A DNA stretch of 64,000 nucleotides from Moraxella sp. ZY210820 (GCF_030674635.1 NZ_CP089978.1:186001-250000); one strand, 5' to 3'; shown: positions 17,385 to 27,741, numbered from the stretch's first letter. Made by a program: numbers and translations. Notes: a model not told the origin generated them from the sequence alone.

Positions 17385-18443
17385 GTGCTCAAGTTAAAAC
17401 GTAAGCCGACGAACGGCATAATTGGAGTGGATATTACTTCGACTTCAGTTAAAGTTCTTGAACTCACGAAACAAAATGGTCGATACTGGGTAGAAAACTA
17501 TGCCAGTGTTGAATTGCCAGAAGGTAGTGTCGTTGAGAAAAATATTGTAAATACAGATGCTGTAGGTGAAGCTTTAGAAAAAGCGATTGAGAAAGCTGAT
17601 ACACGTACAGTAAATGCTGCCACAGCAATCCCAAATTCGCTAGTAATTAATAAAGTCATTGAAATGGATGCAGATATGACAGATGATGAGCGGGAAGTAC
17701 AAATTCGTATGGAAGCAGAGCAGTATATTCCATTCTCATTAGATGAAGCAAATTTAGATTTTGCGGTTTTAGATGAGCCTGCACGAACTGCGGGCAAAGT
17801 TAATGTCGCACTTGTTGCCACACGTACTGAAAATGTGGACGCTCGTGTTGAAGTATTGAACGTTGCAGGTTTAACACCAAAAGTCGTTGATACAGAAGGC
17901 TATGCTTTAGAGCGTGCTTTAGCGACTATTGCAAATACCTTTACGGTGAATGTTAATATACTAGGAGTGTTGGATATTGGGCATTCAACCACAACATTCT
18001 CTGTATTACAAAATGGTAAAGTGATTTATACACGTGAACAGTCATTTGGTGGTAAGGCATTAACTCAAGCAATTCAAAACCATTATGGTATTGATTTTAA
18101 AGAAGCAAATGAAGCAAAAATAGAAGGTCGTTTGCCAGATGATTATGAAGCAGAAGTTTTGGAACCTTTCTTAGAACAGGTTGAACAACAAGCTTCTCGT
18201 GCTTTACAATTCTTCCAATCATCTTCAACAGTAGGTGAAATTGACCATTTATTATTAATTGGTGGTAGTGCGAATTTACCAGGTTTAGCTCGAAAGTTAC
18301 AAGGTAACTTAGGTTATCGTACAACAGTTGCAAATCCATTTGTTCAAATGAGTTTCGCTAACCACATCGATACTAAGAAAATTGAAAATGATGCCGCAGG
18401 TCTACTTACAGTGTGTGGCTTGGCTTTACGAGGGTTTGATTAA
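17385..18443 (+). CDS. pilM: Type IV pilus assembly protein PilM
   Basis: PilM is a cytoplasmic actin-like ATPase that binds the N-terminus of PilN and links the alignment subcomplex to the pilus motor. The 352-residue product carries the FtsA/MreB-type GVDITSTSVKVLEL phosphate-1 motif, NILGVLDIGHSTTTFSVL and LLLIGGSANLPGL. The start is GTG at 17385, with AGGA about 8 nt upstream; an ATG at 17380 is out of frame. First gene of pilMNOPQ, with translationally coupled junctions downstream. PilM is encoded divergently from mrcA. Confidence 0.96.
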   Translation: MLKLKRKPTNGIIGVDITSTSVKVLELTKQNGRYWVENYASVELPEGSVVEKNIVNTDAVGEALEKAIEKADTRTVNAATAIPNSLVINKVIEMDADMTDDEREVQIRMEAEQYIPFSLDEANLDFAVLDEPARTAGKVNVALVATRTENVDARVEVLNVAGLTPKVVDTEGYALERALATIANTFTVNVNILGVLDIGHSTTTFSVLQNGKVIYTREQSFGGKALTQAIQNHYGIDFKEANEAKIEGRLPDDYEAEVLEPFLEQVEQQASRALQFFQSSSTVGEIDHLLLIGGSANLPGLARKLQGNLGYRTTVANPFVQMSFANHIDTKKIENDAAGLLTVCGLALRGFD

Positions 18444-19333
18444 TGATAAAAACAGTAAATATTAACTTACTCCCTTGGCGTGCCGAGTTACGTGAAAAGC
18501 GTAAAAAAGAATTTCAAACACGTTCAGTATTGGCGGGATTATTAGGGGCGGTTACCGTTTTTGCGGGCTTTATGTATTTTAGTCAGCAGTTAGAGCAACA
18601 ACAACAAGTCAATGAAATGATTGTTGCGGAAAATGCTAAATTGGATACTGAGCTCAAAGATTTAGAAGGTTTGGATAAACAACGTGCTGATATTATCGAA
18701 CGTATGAAACTGATTGATGGCTTACAAGCTCAACGTCCAGTCATTGTGCATATTGCTGATGAGATGGTGCGTATTGCACCACAGCAAATGCATTTTACGA
18801 AATTTGAGCGTAAAGGTGATAAATTTACCATCGAGGGCAAGGCACAAGATCCAAATGTAGTGGCAGAATTATTACGTGGTTTAGAAAATTCTCCATGGTT
18901 TCGTAATGCATTTATGAATTCATTTGTTGCAGTTGATGAAACAAAGTTAAATATTGTTACAAATGCATTTAATAATGTTGCTAAATCAATATCAACAACT
19001 GATCCAATGGGTGCACAAGAACTGACATCTCTATTACAGCGTCCTGAAATTAAGTATGGTCAATTTGTAGTAACTGTTGATTTAGGTGATATTTCTAAAG
19101 CAACTGAGACAACTGATGTTTCTGTAGATCCGAATGCGGTGATTGTAGCACCTACAGATGGACAAGCACAGCCTGAACCGCAACCTGTACCTGCAAATGG
19201 TCAAGTACAGTCTGCACAGCAACCTACACCTGCAGATGGACAAGCACAGCCTGCACCACAATCTGCACCTGTGAATGGTCAGGCACAACCTGAACCTGCA
19301 CCTGCACCAGTAAATAATCAAGGGGCTAAATAA
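18443..19333 (+). CDS. pilN: Type IV pilus inner-membrane protein PilN with Pro/Gln-rich tail
   Basis: PilN begins with the conserved PilM-binding sequence INLLPWRAELREKR (about residues 6-19), a single membrane helix (about 28-47), a periplasmic coiled coil and a ferredoxin-like domain to about residue 220. It heterodimerises with PilO. The start overlaps the pilM stop by one base (TAATG). At 296 residues it is longer than usual because of a low-complexity tail (about 238-296) built from imperfect repeats of the type NGQAQPEPQPVPA. The tail's role is unknown. Confidence 0.94.
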   Translation: MIKTVNINLLPWRAELREKRKKEFQTRSVLAGLLGAVTVFAGFMYFSQQLEQQQQVNEMIVAENAKLDTELKDLEGLDKQRADIIERMKLIDGLQAQRPVIVHIADEMVRIAPQQMHFTKFERKGDKFTIEGKAQDPNVVAELLRGLENSPWFRNAFMNSFVAVDETKLNIVTNAFNNVAKSISTTDPMGAQELTSLLQRPEIKYGQFVVTVDLGDISKATETTDVSVDPNAVIVAPTDGQAQPEPQPVPANGQVQSAQQPTPADGQAQPAPQSAPVNGQAQPEPAPAPVNNQGAK

Positions 19334-20031
19334 TGAGTCGTGAAGATTTAGATGGTGTAAATGTAACACCAAAGAAGAAAATGACAGTTGATCAGTTCTT
19401 TAAACAATTTAATAATCTAGATAATAGCAATGTAGGTGGTTGGCCACTACCTGTAAAAATTACAGTGTGGATTTTTATCTTTGCTGCAGTTTGTGCTGCA
19501 GGTTATTTCTTTGTGATTAAGCCAAAACAAGAAGAGATTTCAACTGCAGAAGCACAACAGGAAAACTTATTGAAAGAGTTTCAGGAAAAAGATTCTCGTG
19601 TGCGTAATTCAAAATTATTGCAAGAGCAACTGAAACAAATGGAAGCTCAATTCCAACAGCAATTAACTCAATTACCTAAAGAAACTGAGATTCCTGCTTT
19701 GGTTGAAGATATTAACATTACAGGTGTAAATGCAGGTTTGAAGTTTAAAAATATTAAACTGGAGCCAGAAGTTACACAAGAGTTCTTTATCGAACAGCCG
19801 ATTACCATTGAAGCAACGGGTGATTATCACAATTTTGGTAATTTTGTAAGTAATATTGCGTTATTACCACGTATTGTAACGTTGCATGATTTTGAAATTA
19901 TTGGTAATGTTGATTCAAAATCAGATATTCCAGTAGTAACTTATAAAATTACTGCAAAAACGTATCGCTATAAAGAACAAACTGCTGAAGTAACTACACC
20001 AGAAGCAGGTAAAGAAGGGGGAGCTAACTAA
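19333..20031 (+). CDS. pilO: Type IV pilus inner-membrane protein PilO
   Basis: The 232-residue PilO has a cytoplasmic N-terminus, one membrane helix (about 41-61), a periplasmic coiled coil (about 68-115) and a ferredoxin-like domain (NAGLKFKNIKLEPE ... FIEQPITIEATGDYHNFGNFV). It forms the alignment complex with PilN and PilP between the inner-membrane platform and the PilQ secretin. Start and stop both overlap neighbours by one base, so the operon is tightly coupled. Confidence 0.94.
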   Translation: MSREDLDGVNVTPKKKMTVDQFFKQFNNLDNSNVGGWPLPVKITVWIFIFAAVCAAGYFFVIKPKQEEISTAEAQQENLLKEFQEKDSRVRNSKLLQEQLKQMEAQFQQQLTQLPKETEIPALVEDINITGVNAGLKFKNIKLEPEVTQEFFIEQPITIEATGDYHNFGNFVSNIALLPRIVTLHDFEIIGNVDSKSDIPVVTYKITAKTYRYKEQTAEVTTPEAGKEGGAN

Positions 20032-20570
20032 TGAAACTCCATCATCTGATTTTAACAGCAACTGTTGCAACATTGATGGTCGGTTGTGATGACCGCCAAC
20101 AAATCGCACAGGATAAAATGGAAGAAATTCGTCGTAATCCTCCAAAGCAACCTGAGCCGATTCCTGTATTTACACCTGTGCAAACATTCTTGTATGCTGC
20201 AAACTCTCTTCGTTCGCCATTTATTCCAGCATCTATTGCTGCTGAGATTAAAACGATGGCAGGGCGTAAAGTTTATCCAAATGAAGCTCGTCCTAAGCAG
20301 CCACTAGAGAAATTTGCTTTAGAGACATTATTGCTTAAAGGTAGTATGCAAAATCGTGCAGGCCATATTGAAGCCTTAATTCAAACACCAGAAGGTAAAA
20401 TCATTAGTGTAAGTCGTGGTAACTATCTGGGGCAAAATCATGGTCGTATTGTACGTATTACACCTGTACAAGTCGATTTGATTGAAATTGTACCTGATGG
20501 TCGTGGTGCGTATATTGAACGTCCACGTACATTAATATTGCCACAAGCAGCATCATCTGCGATTAAGTAA
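20031..20570 (+). CDS. pilP: Type IV pilus inner-membrane lipoprotein PilP
   Basis: The 179-residue product has a lipoprotein signal (LMVGCDD, lipidated Cys about residue 19), a proline-rich linker (PPKQPEPIPVFTPV) and the HR beta domain (LETLLLKGSMQNRAGHIEALIQTPEGKI...VSRGNYLGQNHGRI). PilP binds PilNO and the N0 region of PilQ. Overlaps the pilO stop by one base; pilQ follows. Confidence 0.95.
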   Translation: MKLHHLILTATVATLMVGCDDRQQIAQDKMEEIRRNPPKQPEPIPVFTPVQTFLYAANSLRSPFIPASIAAEIKTMAGRKVYPNEARPKQPLEKFALETLLLKGSMQNRAGHIEALIQTPEGKIISVSRGNYLGQNHGRIVRITPVQVDLIEIVPDGRGAYIERPRTLILPQAASSAIK

Positions 20571-20596
20571 AATAAATTTTGATTGGAAGCCTAAAT

Positions 20597-22723
20597 ATGA
20601 ATTCTTTAGTTCGTCAATTTTCATTAGGTGCTGTTGCTTTAGCAATGGTACAGGTTGCTAACGCACAAGTAAATATTACCAATATTGCACCCGTCGCTGT
20701 CGCAGACGGTACTGAAATCCGTGTGATGTTTAATGGTTTACCACCACAACCACAAGCATATCAGTTAAATCAGCCAACACGTCTACTTTTGGATTTTCCA
20801 CAAGTAGGTCAAACGGTAGGCAAAAAACAAATTCCTGTTACAGGTAATGAAGTTTCTGCTGTTGATTTAGAAACAGATGCTCAACGCTCACGTTTAACAG
20901 TAAATATCAAAAGTGCAGCTGGTTTTACCAGTCGTGTAGAAGGTAATACTTTTATTTTAAAAATTAATAATGCTAAAGCTCAACAAGCACAGGTGGCTAA
21001 ACAAGCTGCAGTACCTAAAATGGGCGTGGCAAATATTAATTTCCAAAAAGGCACTGGAAAAAATGAAGGTGTTGTTGTTGTTGATTTATTAGCAGCTAAA
21101 ACACCGCTTGATGTACAACAACAAGGTTCTAAAGTTGTTATTCGTACACGTGGTAGCAAAATTCCAAGCCAGTTGGTACGCCGTTTGAATACTGCGGAGT
21201 TTGCGACACCAGTAACCGCGATTGATGCTTATAATGATGGTTCGAATGGTGTGATTACTATTCAAACTGAAGGTGGCTATGACTTTACTTCGTATCAATC
21301 AGATAAACGTTTAACTTTAAATTTCAAACGTCCTGTAGAGCAAGTATTTAAAGCACCTACACCAACCTATACAGGAAAGAAAATTTCTTTACAATTCCAA
21401 GATATTGGTGTGCGTGAAGTATTACAGTTATTAGGTGATTTTACAGGTACCAATATTGTTGCAGCTGATAATGTACAAGGTAATATCACTTTAAATTTAA
21501 GAGATGTTCCTGCTGATCAAGCATTAGATGTTATCTTAAAGACAAAAAATCTTGATAAACGTCGTACTGGTAATGTCATTTGGGTAGCACCAGCAGCAGA
21601 TCTTATTAAAGCCGAAAAAGAAGAAGCAGATGCCATTGCTCAAGGTATCAAACTTGCACCGATTCAAACTGAATATATGCGTTTAAGTTATGCTAAAGCA
21701 AGTGTGATTGGTAAATTCTTAGATGATGCACGTCAAGAAGCACGTAAATATGCTAATGGTGGTAATTCAGATACTACAATTGGTAATAGTTTGTCTTTAG
21801 ATAGCTTATTAAGTGCTCGTGGTAGTGCAGTTGCAGATGACCGTACCAATACCTTAGTCATCAACGATACTGCAAAAAACCTAGATAAAATTCGTAAAAT
21901 GATAGAATTACTTGATGTACCAGTTAAACAAGTAATGGTTGAAGCACGTGTAGTACGTGCAACCACGGATTTTAGTAAAGAGTTAGGTGTGTCTTGGGGG
22001 ATTTTAGGTAATCGTGATAATGGGCGTTTTAAAGTTGGTGGTAGTCAAACTACCCTTTGGGATTTAAGGACTCCAACTACGAATAGTACAGGTGGAGTAA
22101 CTTATACTATTCAACGTCCTTCTAATTTAAATGTAGATTTAGGTGTAACTACAACTGGGGCTGCAAAAATAGCATTTGGTTTGTTAAATTTATCTGATTT
22201 TATGCTCGATTTAGAATTATCAGCTTTACAAGCTGATGGTCGTGGTGAAGTAATTTCAACACCAAAAGTCTTAACTGCGGATAAACAAAAAGCAACCATT
22301 AAAACAGGTCAAGAGATTCCTTATCAAACAGTGTCATCTTCTGGAGGACAAACAACAGTAACTACTGAGTTTAAAGAAGCTGTTCTACAATTAGATGTTA
22401 CACCGAGTATCACGCCTGAAGGTAAAGTACAAATGCAATTGAATGTTACCAATGACTCACTTGCTGGCTATGCAAATAATGGTGAAGCGATTTTAAATAA
22501 AAATGAAGTGAATACCAATGTCTTAGTTAATGATGGTGAAACTGTCGTGCTAGGTGGTGTGTTTGAACAAATTAACCAAAATCAAGTTAATAAAGTACCA
22601 TTATTGGGTGATTTACCTGCTGTTGGTCGCTTGTTCCGTCAAGACGTGAAGAAAGAAAATAAACGTGAGTTATTAATTTTCGTAACACCACGAATTATTA
22701 ATGACAACAGTTTAAGAAATTAA
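20597..22723 (+). CDS. pilQ: Type IV pilus secretin PilQ
   Basis: PilQ forms the outer-membrane channel for the pilus. From ATG 20597 (GGAAG about 7 nt upstream) the 708-residue protein has a signal peptide ending VANA, two AMIN domains (about 28-245) for peptidoglycan binding, an N0/STN domain starting ISLQFQDIGVREVLQLLGDFTG, an N1 domain and the C-terminal secretin domain (VMVEARVVRATTDFSKELGVSWG ... VPLLGDLPAVGRLFR ... LLIFVTPRII). An upstream in-frame TTG at 20579 lacks a ribosome site. Last gene of pilMNOPQ. Confidence 0.96.
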   Translation: MNSLVRQFSLGAVALAMVQVANAQVNITNIAPVAVADGTEIRVMFNGLPPQPQAYQLNQPTRLLLDFPQVGQTVGKKQIPVTGNEVSAVDLETDAQRSRLTVNIKSAAGFTSRVEGNTFILKINNAKAQQAQVAKQAAVPKMGVANINFQKGTGKNEGVVVVDLLAAKTPLDVQQQGSKVVIRTRGSKIPSQLVRRLNTAEFATPVTAIDAYNDGSNGVITIQTEGGYDFTSYQSDKRLTLNFKRPVEQVFKAPTPTYTGKKISLQFQDIGVREVLQLLGDFTGTNIVAADNVQGNITLNLRDVPADQALDVILKTKNLDKRRTGNVIWVAPAADLIKAEKEEADAIAQGIKLAPIQTEYMRLSYAKASVIGKFLDDARQEARKYANGGNSDTTIGNSLSLDSLLSARGSAVADDRTNTLVINDTAKNLDKIRKMIELLDVPVKQVMVEARVVRATTDFSKELGVSWGILGNRDNGRFKVGGSQTTLWDLRTPTTNSTGGVTYTIQRPSNLNVDLGVTTTGAAKIAFGLLNLSDFMLDLELSALQADGRGEVISTPKVLTADKQKATIKTGQEIPYQTVSSSGGQTTVTTEFKEAVLQLDVTPSITPEGKVQMQLNVTNDSLAGYANNGEAILNKNEVNTNVLVNDGETVVLGGVFEQINQNQVNKVPLLGDLPAVGRLFRQDVKKENKRELLIFVTPRIINDNSLRN

Positions 22724-22740
22724 TCCTATGATTTCTAGGG

Positions 22741-22781
22741 TGTATTGAATATTGAATTCTATAGATAAAATATTCAATACA
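22741..22781. terminator. Long hairpin between pilQ and aroK
   Basis: A 13-bp perfect inverted repeat, TGTATTGAATATT (22741-22753) and AATATTCAATACA (22769-22781). There is no T tract; it may stabilise or attenuate the pil transcript before aroK. Confidence 0.5.
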
Positions 22782-22815
22782 CACTGTATGATTAGAATAA
22801 GTTTAGAGGTGTTTT

Positions 22816-23379
22816 TTGCCAAATATTCGTAGTCAAAGTCTGTCTAATATTTATTTGATAGGCCCTATGGGAGCAGGCAAAACAACAATTGGACGCTATC
22901 TAGCAGAAATGCTAGGGCGTTCTTTTGTTGATAGCGACCATGAAATCGAACGTAAAACAGGTGCAACTATTCCTTGGATTTTTGAGAAAGAAGGGGAAAG
23001 TGGTTTTCGCCAGAGAGAAATTGCTGTTTTAAATGAATTAGCACAGCAAACTAATCTAGTGGTTGCAACAGGCGGTGGTGTAGTAACACAACGTGCTAAT
23101 CGGTTATTGTTACAACGAGATGGTATTGTGATTTATTTATATACACCAGTTGAAATACAGTTACAAAGAACATATCGTGATAAAAATCGTCCATTGTTAC
23201 AGGTTGAAAACCCAGAACAACGCTTGAGAGATTTATTGGCTATACGTGATCCTTTATATCGTGAAGTTGCAGATTATGTGATTGAAACACATCAAGGTGA
23301 GCCACGTTTATTAGCCAGTAAAATCATTGAAATGACTTTAGGTAAAGAAAATTTACCACAATATAAGTCTTATTTTTAA
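22816..23379 (+). CDS. aroK: Shikimate kinase
   Basis: AroK phosphorylates shikimate at the 3-hydroxyl in the common aromatic pathway. The 187-residue product has a Walker A (GPMGAGKTTIG), the DSDHEIE shikimate-binding segment, TGGGVV and the lid RDKNRPLL. The start is TTG at 22816 with AGAGGT about 5 nt upstream; no ATG gives the conserved N-terminus. It is followed by its own terminator and then aroB, the next gene for the same pathway. Confidence 0.95.
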   Translation: MPNIRSQSLSNIYLIGPMGAGKTTIGRYLAEMLGRSFVDSDHEIERKTGATIPWIFEKEGESGFRQREIAVLNELAQQTNLVVATGGGVVTQRANRLLLQRDGIVIYLYTPVEIQLQRTYRDKNRPLLQVENPEQRLRDLLAIRDPLYREVADYVIETHQGEPRLLASKIIEMTLGKENLPQYKSYF

Positions 23380-23394
23380 AGCTAATGATTTTCG

Positions 23395-23435
23395 ATGTGG
23401 ATTAAGGTAAAATAAATACCATAATCCACATTTTT
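23395..23435 (+). terminator. Terminator or attenuator between aroK and aroB
   Basis: ATGTGGATTA (23395-23404) pairs with TAATCCACAT (23422-23431), with an inner GGTA/TACC extension, then TTTTT. Confidence 0.7.
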
Positions 23436-23462
23436 ATTAGATGAATTGATTGAGTAAGTCAA

Positions 23463-24545
23463 ATGCAAACATTATACGTAGAATTAGGTGAGCGTCGTTA
23501 TCCAATTTTTATTGGAAGTCAGTTAGATGTTGCAACATTATTAGCACCATATATTAAAAGCCAACAAGTGATGATTGTAACAAATACGACAGTTGCACCA
23601 TTGTATTTGATACATTATAAAACAGCATTACAAAGTTTAGGTAAATATGTTGCTGAATGTATTCTACCTGATGGCGAACAATATAAAGATTTCCAACATC
23701 TACATTTAATTTTTGATGCTTTATTAGAAGTTGGTTTTAATCGGGATTGTACGATATTAGCCTTAGGTGGTGGGGTAATTGGTGATATGGCTGGTTATGC
23801 TGCTGCTAGTTTTCAGCGTGGTGTAAATTTTGTTCAAGTACCAACTACATTATTATCACAAGTAGATTCAAGTGTGGGAGGTAAAACAGGAATTAATCAT
23901 CCGCTTGGTAAAAATATGATTGGGGCGTTTAAGCAACCCAATGTAGTATTGGCGGATATGGCTCAGTTAGATACCTTAGCTGATCGTGAGTTATCAGCAG
24001 GTATGGCAGAAGTAATTAAATATGCACTTTTAGGTGATGAATCATTTCTTGTATGGCTTGAGCAACATATGGAAGCGTTGATTGCTCGTGATGAAGATTT
24101 ATTGGCTGAAGCGGTTTATCGTTGTTGTCAGCAAAAAGCAAATATTGTTGCTGAAGATGAAACTGAACAAGGTAATCGTGCTTTACTCAATTTAGGACAT
24201 ACATTTGGTCATGCGATTGAGTCATATATGGGTTATGGTACATGGTTACATGGTGAGGCAGTGGCGGCTGGTATGGTAATGGCTGCTGATTTGTCACAAC
24301 GCATGGGTTGGATTTCTACTGAAGATGTAGAGCGAGTTAAAGGTATTATCCAACGTGCAAATTTACCTACACAAGCACCACAAATTCCATTAGATGAATT
24401 TTTAGCTTATATGAGTCATGATAAAAAAGTGTTAAATGGTCAATTGCGTTTGATTTTATTGAAAAAATTAGGGCAAGCATTTATTACTAAAGATTTTGAT
24501 GTAACAGCATTACGACAAACTATTATTTCACAGCAAAAGGTTTAA
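23463..24545 (+). CDS. aroB: 3-dehydroquinate synthase
   Basis: AroB converts DAHP to 3-dehydroquinate using NAD and a divalent metal. The 360-residue product shows the NAD-binding [19 protein letters not shown], the [31 protein letters not shown] signature, and the metal ligands in [19 protein letters not shown] and [14 protein letters not shown]. All catalytic segments are present. The SPOR-like gene starts 4 nt later, suggesting co-transcription. Confidence 0.97.
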   Translation: MQTLYVELGERRYPIFIGSQLDVATLLAPYIKSQQVMIVTNTTVAPLYLIHYKTALQSLGKYVAECILPDGEQYKDFQHLHLIFDALLEVGFNRDCTILALGGGVIGDMAGYAAASFQRGVNFVQVPTTLLSQVDSSVGGKTGINHPLGKNMIGAFKQPNVVLADMAQLDTLADRELSAGMAEVIKYALLGDESFLVWLEQHMEALIARDEDLLAEAVYRCCQQKANIVAEDETEQGNRALLNLGHTFGHAIESYMGYGTWLHGEAVAAGMVMAADLSQRMGWISTEDVERVKGIIQRANLPTQAPQIPLDEFLAYMSHDKKVLNGQLRLILLKKLGQAFITKDFDVTALRQTIISQQKV

Positions 24546-24549
24546 TTAG

Positions 24550-25338
24550 ATGAGTGCTATGCAGTCTAATCCACATTTACCCCAAAAATATTGGGGTTTT
24601 GTTGCAATTCTATGTGTAACAGGGGCTTTGGTGTCGTGGTTTTTGGTTGATAAACCAAGCTTAAATATGGTTAAACAGCAAGCTGAAGAGAGTAGCACTG
24701 AAGAAATTCAAATAGAAGCTGTAACTACGCATAAAACTTTAGGTGCTTTAACGCAAGAAGTTGTTCCATTAGAGTTAAAAAAACGTGTCGTGTCGATTAA
24801 TAATGATCATGGACCTAATTTCCGTGGGACTAAGTTTATTCAAGCGAATCAAAAGAAATGGACGGTAGAATTATTCCGTGCGAATGAAGAGCGTGTTGTG
24901 TTAGATTATATGCAACATCATCAAAATGAAAAAGAATTATTTTATACACGTTTGAGTGGTGAAAATCAAGAAGAAATCTATGTTGTGCTATATGGTAGTT
25001 TAAAAACCAAAGAAGGAGCACAGCGTTTAGCAGAGCAGTTGATTACTTTAGATATTCCTAAAACATTAAAGCCTGAACCAAAGCCCTTTGCTGATTATGT
25101 AAAATTAGTGAATGAAGTGGGTTCAGAAGAAATAACGAATGGTTCGGCTAATCGTTTATATACGATAAATTTACGTTCTGTTGCTATACCTAAAGTTGTA
25201 CCACCATCAGCACCAGTGAGTCCAAATGGTACGACAATAACTACCCCTCCACCTGTAGAACCTGTAACACGTGTAGTACGTCCACAAGTGCCAGTAACCC
25301 AGTCTGCTAAAGAGACACAAACTAAAACTACAGAATAA
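24550..25338 (+). CDS. SPOR-like (DamX-type) membrane-anchored protein
   Basis: The 262-residue product has a short cytoplasmic N-terminus, one membrane helix (about 16-33) and a periplasmic part. The segment KKWTVELFRANEERVVLDYMQ...FYTRLSGENQEEIYVVLYGSLKTKEGAQRLAEQL (about 97-170) looks like a SPOR domain, which binds denuded glycan strands at the septum. A Pro/Thr-rich tail follows. The aroB-SPOR gene order is the familiar one (damX in enterics). The exact domain assignment is from pattern only. Confidence 0.75.
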   Translation: MSAMQSNPHLPQKYWGFVAILCVTGALVSWFLVDKPSLNMVKQQAEESSTEEIQIEAVTTHKTLGALTQEVVPLELKKRVVSINNDHGPNFRGTKFIQANQKKWTVELFRANEERVVLDYMQHHQNEKELFYTRLSGENQEEIYVVLYGSLKTKEGAQRLAEQLITLDIPKTLKPEPKPFADYVKLVNEVGSEEITNGSANRLYTINLRSVAIPKVVPPSAPVSPNGTTITTPPPVEPVTRVVRPQVPVTQSAKETQTKTTE

Positions 25339-25352
25339 TTATTTGGTTGCAT

Positions 25353-25383
25353 GCTGTGGATAACTTTTTAACTTTTCCACAGC
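25353..25383. repeat. Inverted repeat containing a DnaA-box-like sequence
   Basis: GCTGTGGA (25353-25360) and TCCACAGC (25376-25383) are perfect inverted repeats between two convergent genes. The left arm includes TGTGGATAA, the DnaA-box consensus. It may simply be a shared transcript-end hairpin. Confidence 0.5.
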
Positions 25384-25396
25384 TAAAATAAATCTA

Positions 25397-26239
25397 TTAT
25401 TTCCAGAAATAACCATCAAAACGGCAAGTATCGCCTAACCACTGGTGGTCTGGAGTTTGTTGATTTAAATAAACTGCCAAGCGTGGACGTTTTACAATCA
25501 CACGTTTAGCCACTTGTTGTGCTAAAGGTAATAGTCTATCGCCTAAATCCATGGCATTAGGGTTTTGTTGTCTATCAACATTATCTTGTTCTAGCAAAAT
25601 GTGTAATAGTTGCATTTGTTTTTTGACTTGTGCTTTTTTGTGTTGATGTTGATTGCGTTGTGGAAACATTGGGTCAAGATAAATTACATCAATATAGTGT
25701 TGTTTTTCAATAAGTTGTTGTAAATAGTGTTGAGCATCAACAAAAACAAGTTGTATACGTTGTGCAATCGGTGCTAAAAATTCATGTTGTAATGCATTTT
25801 GGTACTGATATTCTAATAATGTATATAAAATGGGGTCTCGTTCTACCAGTATAATATTTGCACCTAAATGTGCCATCAATAAGCTATCATGCCCAAGTCC
25901 TGCAGTGGCATCTAATAATTGTGGCTGTTTATCCACTTGGCACGCACGAGCAAGCATTTCTGATTTTAATCCTGCTCGTTTTAAGCGATTGATTTCTCCT
26001 TGCCAATCAGGATTCATTTTCATACCATTACATGCCAATGACAAACCATCATCATCAAATACAAGGGCAAGTTCAGCATTTAAGCGTAAAAATTTGGCAT
26101 TAATTTTATCAATATAATGTAATTGACTAATAACACCACGTTGATGTAGGCGTTGCTGATAGTCTTGAATGGTATTTAAATGAAGCGGATTGTCATAATA
26201 AATGGCTATGGCTGTTGTTGTATTTACCATAACTGCCAA
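25397..26239 (-). CDS. rsmJ: 16S rRNA (guanine1516-N2)-methyltransferase
   Basis: RsmJ methylates G1516 of 16S rRNA using SAM. The 280-residue product has the family's [14 protein letters not shown] segment, the SAM-binding [29 protein letters not shown] (about 109-137) and the catalytic [12 protein letters not shown] (NPPY-type) motif. The start overlaps the uppP stop region by 16 nt, so the two are probably co-transcribed. Confidence 0.94.
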   Translation of the reverse strand: MAVMVNTTTAIAIYYDNPLHLNTIQDYQQRLHQRGVISQLHYIDKINAKFLRLNAELALVFDDDGLSLACNGMKMNPDWQGEINRLKRAGLKSEMLARACQVDKQPQLLDATAGLGHDSLLMAHLGANIILVERDPILYTLLEYQYQNALQHEFLAPIAQRIQLVFVDAQHYLQQLIEKQHYIDVIYLDPMFPQRNQHQHKKAQVKKQMQLLHILLEQDNVDRQQNPNAMDLGDRLLPLAQQVAKRVIVKRPRLAVYLNQQTPDHQWLGDTCRFDGYFWK

Positions 26240-27051
26240 CCTGTTAATGCAAAAATTAAAATAATAATGCCTGAAAGAATACGATAATAAGCAAAAATCA
26301 TAAAATCACGTTTAGCGACATAAGCGACTAAAGCACGAATAAATAATAAAGCTGAGACAAATGAAATGAAAATGCCAAAGCCTAATACCGCCCAATCTTC
26401 AACAGTTACAAAGGTTTGATAACCTTTGAGAAATGCCAATAATCCCGCACCAATTAACACTGGTAAACCTAAGAAAAATGAAAATTCAGTGGCTGCTTTA
26501 CGAGATACGCCCATAAACATTGCCCCGATAATGGTTGCACCAGAGCGAGATGTCCCGGGAATGAGCGATAGCATTTGAATAAGACCAATTAAAATAGATT
26601 GTTTAATAGTCAAATGTTCGACTTCTTCTGCGACTACTATTGGTGGATGTTTTTCGACCCACCAAATAATGAGACCGCCAACAATTAAACTGATGGCAAT
26701 AATAACATTGCTACCTAGAATGCTTTCGATTAAATCATCAAGTGTTAGCCCAGCAATTACAATCGGAATAGATGCAAAAATCAAGCCTAAACCTAACTGG
26801 CGACTTTGTTTATCGCCTGTGAGCATACCTTTTGCTGTTCCCCATAATTTATGCCAATATTCAAAAATAACGGCTAAAATTGCACCAATTTGAATAACAG
26901 CGACAAATACGGTTAATTTTTTTTCATCTTGCCAAAAATTCATTAAATCGGCAGAAAGCATTAAATGTCCTGTACTAGAAATCGGCAAAAATTCGGTAAT
27001 GCCTTCAACAATACCCATAATAAAGGCTTTGATAAATAATAAAATGTCCAT
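26224..27051 (-). CDS. uppP: Undecaprenyl-diphosphate phosphatase
   Basis: UppP (BacA) dephosphorylates undecaprenyl pyrophosphate in the inner membrane, recycling the lipid carrier for peptidoglycan and O-antigen; it also gives bacitracin resistance. The 275-residue polytopic protein has the two hallmark motifs [20 protein letters not shown] (about 13-32) and [32 protein letters not shown] (about 162-193). It lies between tsaB (9 nt upstream) and rsmJ. Confidence 0.96.
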   Translation of the reverse strand: MDILLFIKAFIMGIVEGITEFLPISSTGHLMLSADLMNFWQDEKKLTVFVAVIQIGAILAVIFEYWHKLWGTAKGMLTGDKQSRQLGLGLIFASIPIVIAGLTLDDLIESILGSNVIIAISLIVGGLIIWWVEKHPPIVVAEEVEHLTIKQSILIGLIQMLSLIPGTSRSGATIIGAMFMGVSRKAATEFSFFLGLPVLIGAGLLAFLKGYQTFVTVEDWAVLGFGIFISFVSALLFIRALVAYVAKRDFMIFAYYRILSGIIILIFALTGWQLW

Positions 27052-27060
27052 AATTTACTC

Positions 27061-27741
27061 CTAAATATTGGTTGATGTTGAAGGATTTTTACCTTGTTCA
27101 TTGATTTTTTTCCATGCATCATTGCGTAAATAAACAGGCAATGCTTGTTCAGGTTTTAACCATTGTGAAGTTGGTGTCTTTAATGCGATTTGGGCAATGT
27201 CATGAGCGGTTGGCATTAGTTGGGTAAATGCTGTATCATCTTGTACAAATTTTGCACCAGAACCCACCGCTGTAAATTGTGCATAGTGTTGAGCTGATGG
27301 ATAGTCTAATAATTGTTCATTATCAATCGCTTGCATAATCCCACGACTATCACAGCTAAAATTAGCTAAATACACTTCATTCATGCGTGCGTCAATAATC
27401 GCACTGACTTGGCTTAAATTTTGTTGTTGATAGGCGTGTTGGGCTAAGGCTTGTAAGGTTGAAACACTGATGACAGGAATATCATTTGCCCATGCGAGTG
27501 CTTGAGCGACAGTTGCATTAATGCGTACACCGCTAAATGACCCCGGTCCACGACTAAAAGCAATCGCAGATAAATCAGCAAATGACCAGCCACAATGAGT
27601 CAATCCTTGTTCAATCATGGGTAAAATCACTTGAGTTTGCATTTTGGTGCGTTCATCAAGCTGAAAAAAACGGCATTGTTGCTGTTCATAAAAGGCGATA
27701 GAACAATATTCATTTGCAGTTTCAAGTGCCAACAGTCGCAT
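27061..27741 (-). CDS. tsaB: tRNA threonylcarbamoyladenosine biosynthesis protein TsaB
   Basis: TsaB is the ASKHA-fold partner that organises TsaD and TsaE for t6A37 formation in ANN-decoding tRNAs. The 226-residue product opens MRLLALETANEYCSIAFYE and has the SRGPGSFSGVRINATVAQALAWA motif (about 64-86). The C-terminal half is degenerate, as usual for TsaB. First of the tsaB-uppP-rsmJ run. Confidence 0.94.
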   Translation of the reverse strand: MRLLALETANEYCSIAFYEQQQCRFFQLDERTKMQTQVILPMIEQGLTHCGWSFADLSAIAFSRGPGSFSGVRINATVAQALAWANDIPVISVSTLQALAQHAYQQQNLSQVSAIIDARMNEVYLANFSCDSRGIMQAIDNEQLLDYPSAQHYAQFTAVGSGAKFVQDDTAFTQLMPTAHDIAQIALKTPTSQWLKPEQALPVYLRNDAWKKINEQGKNPSTSTNI

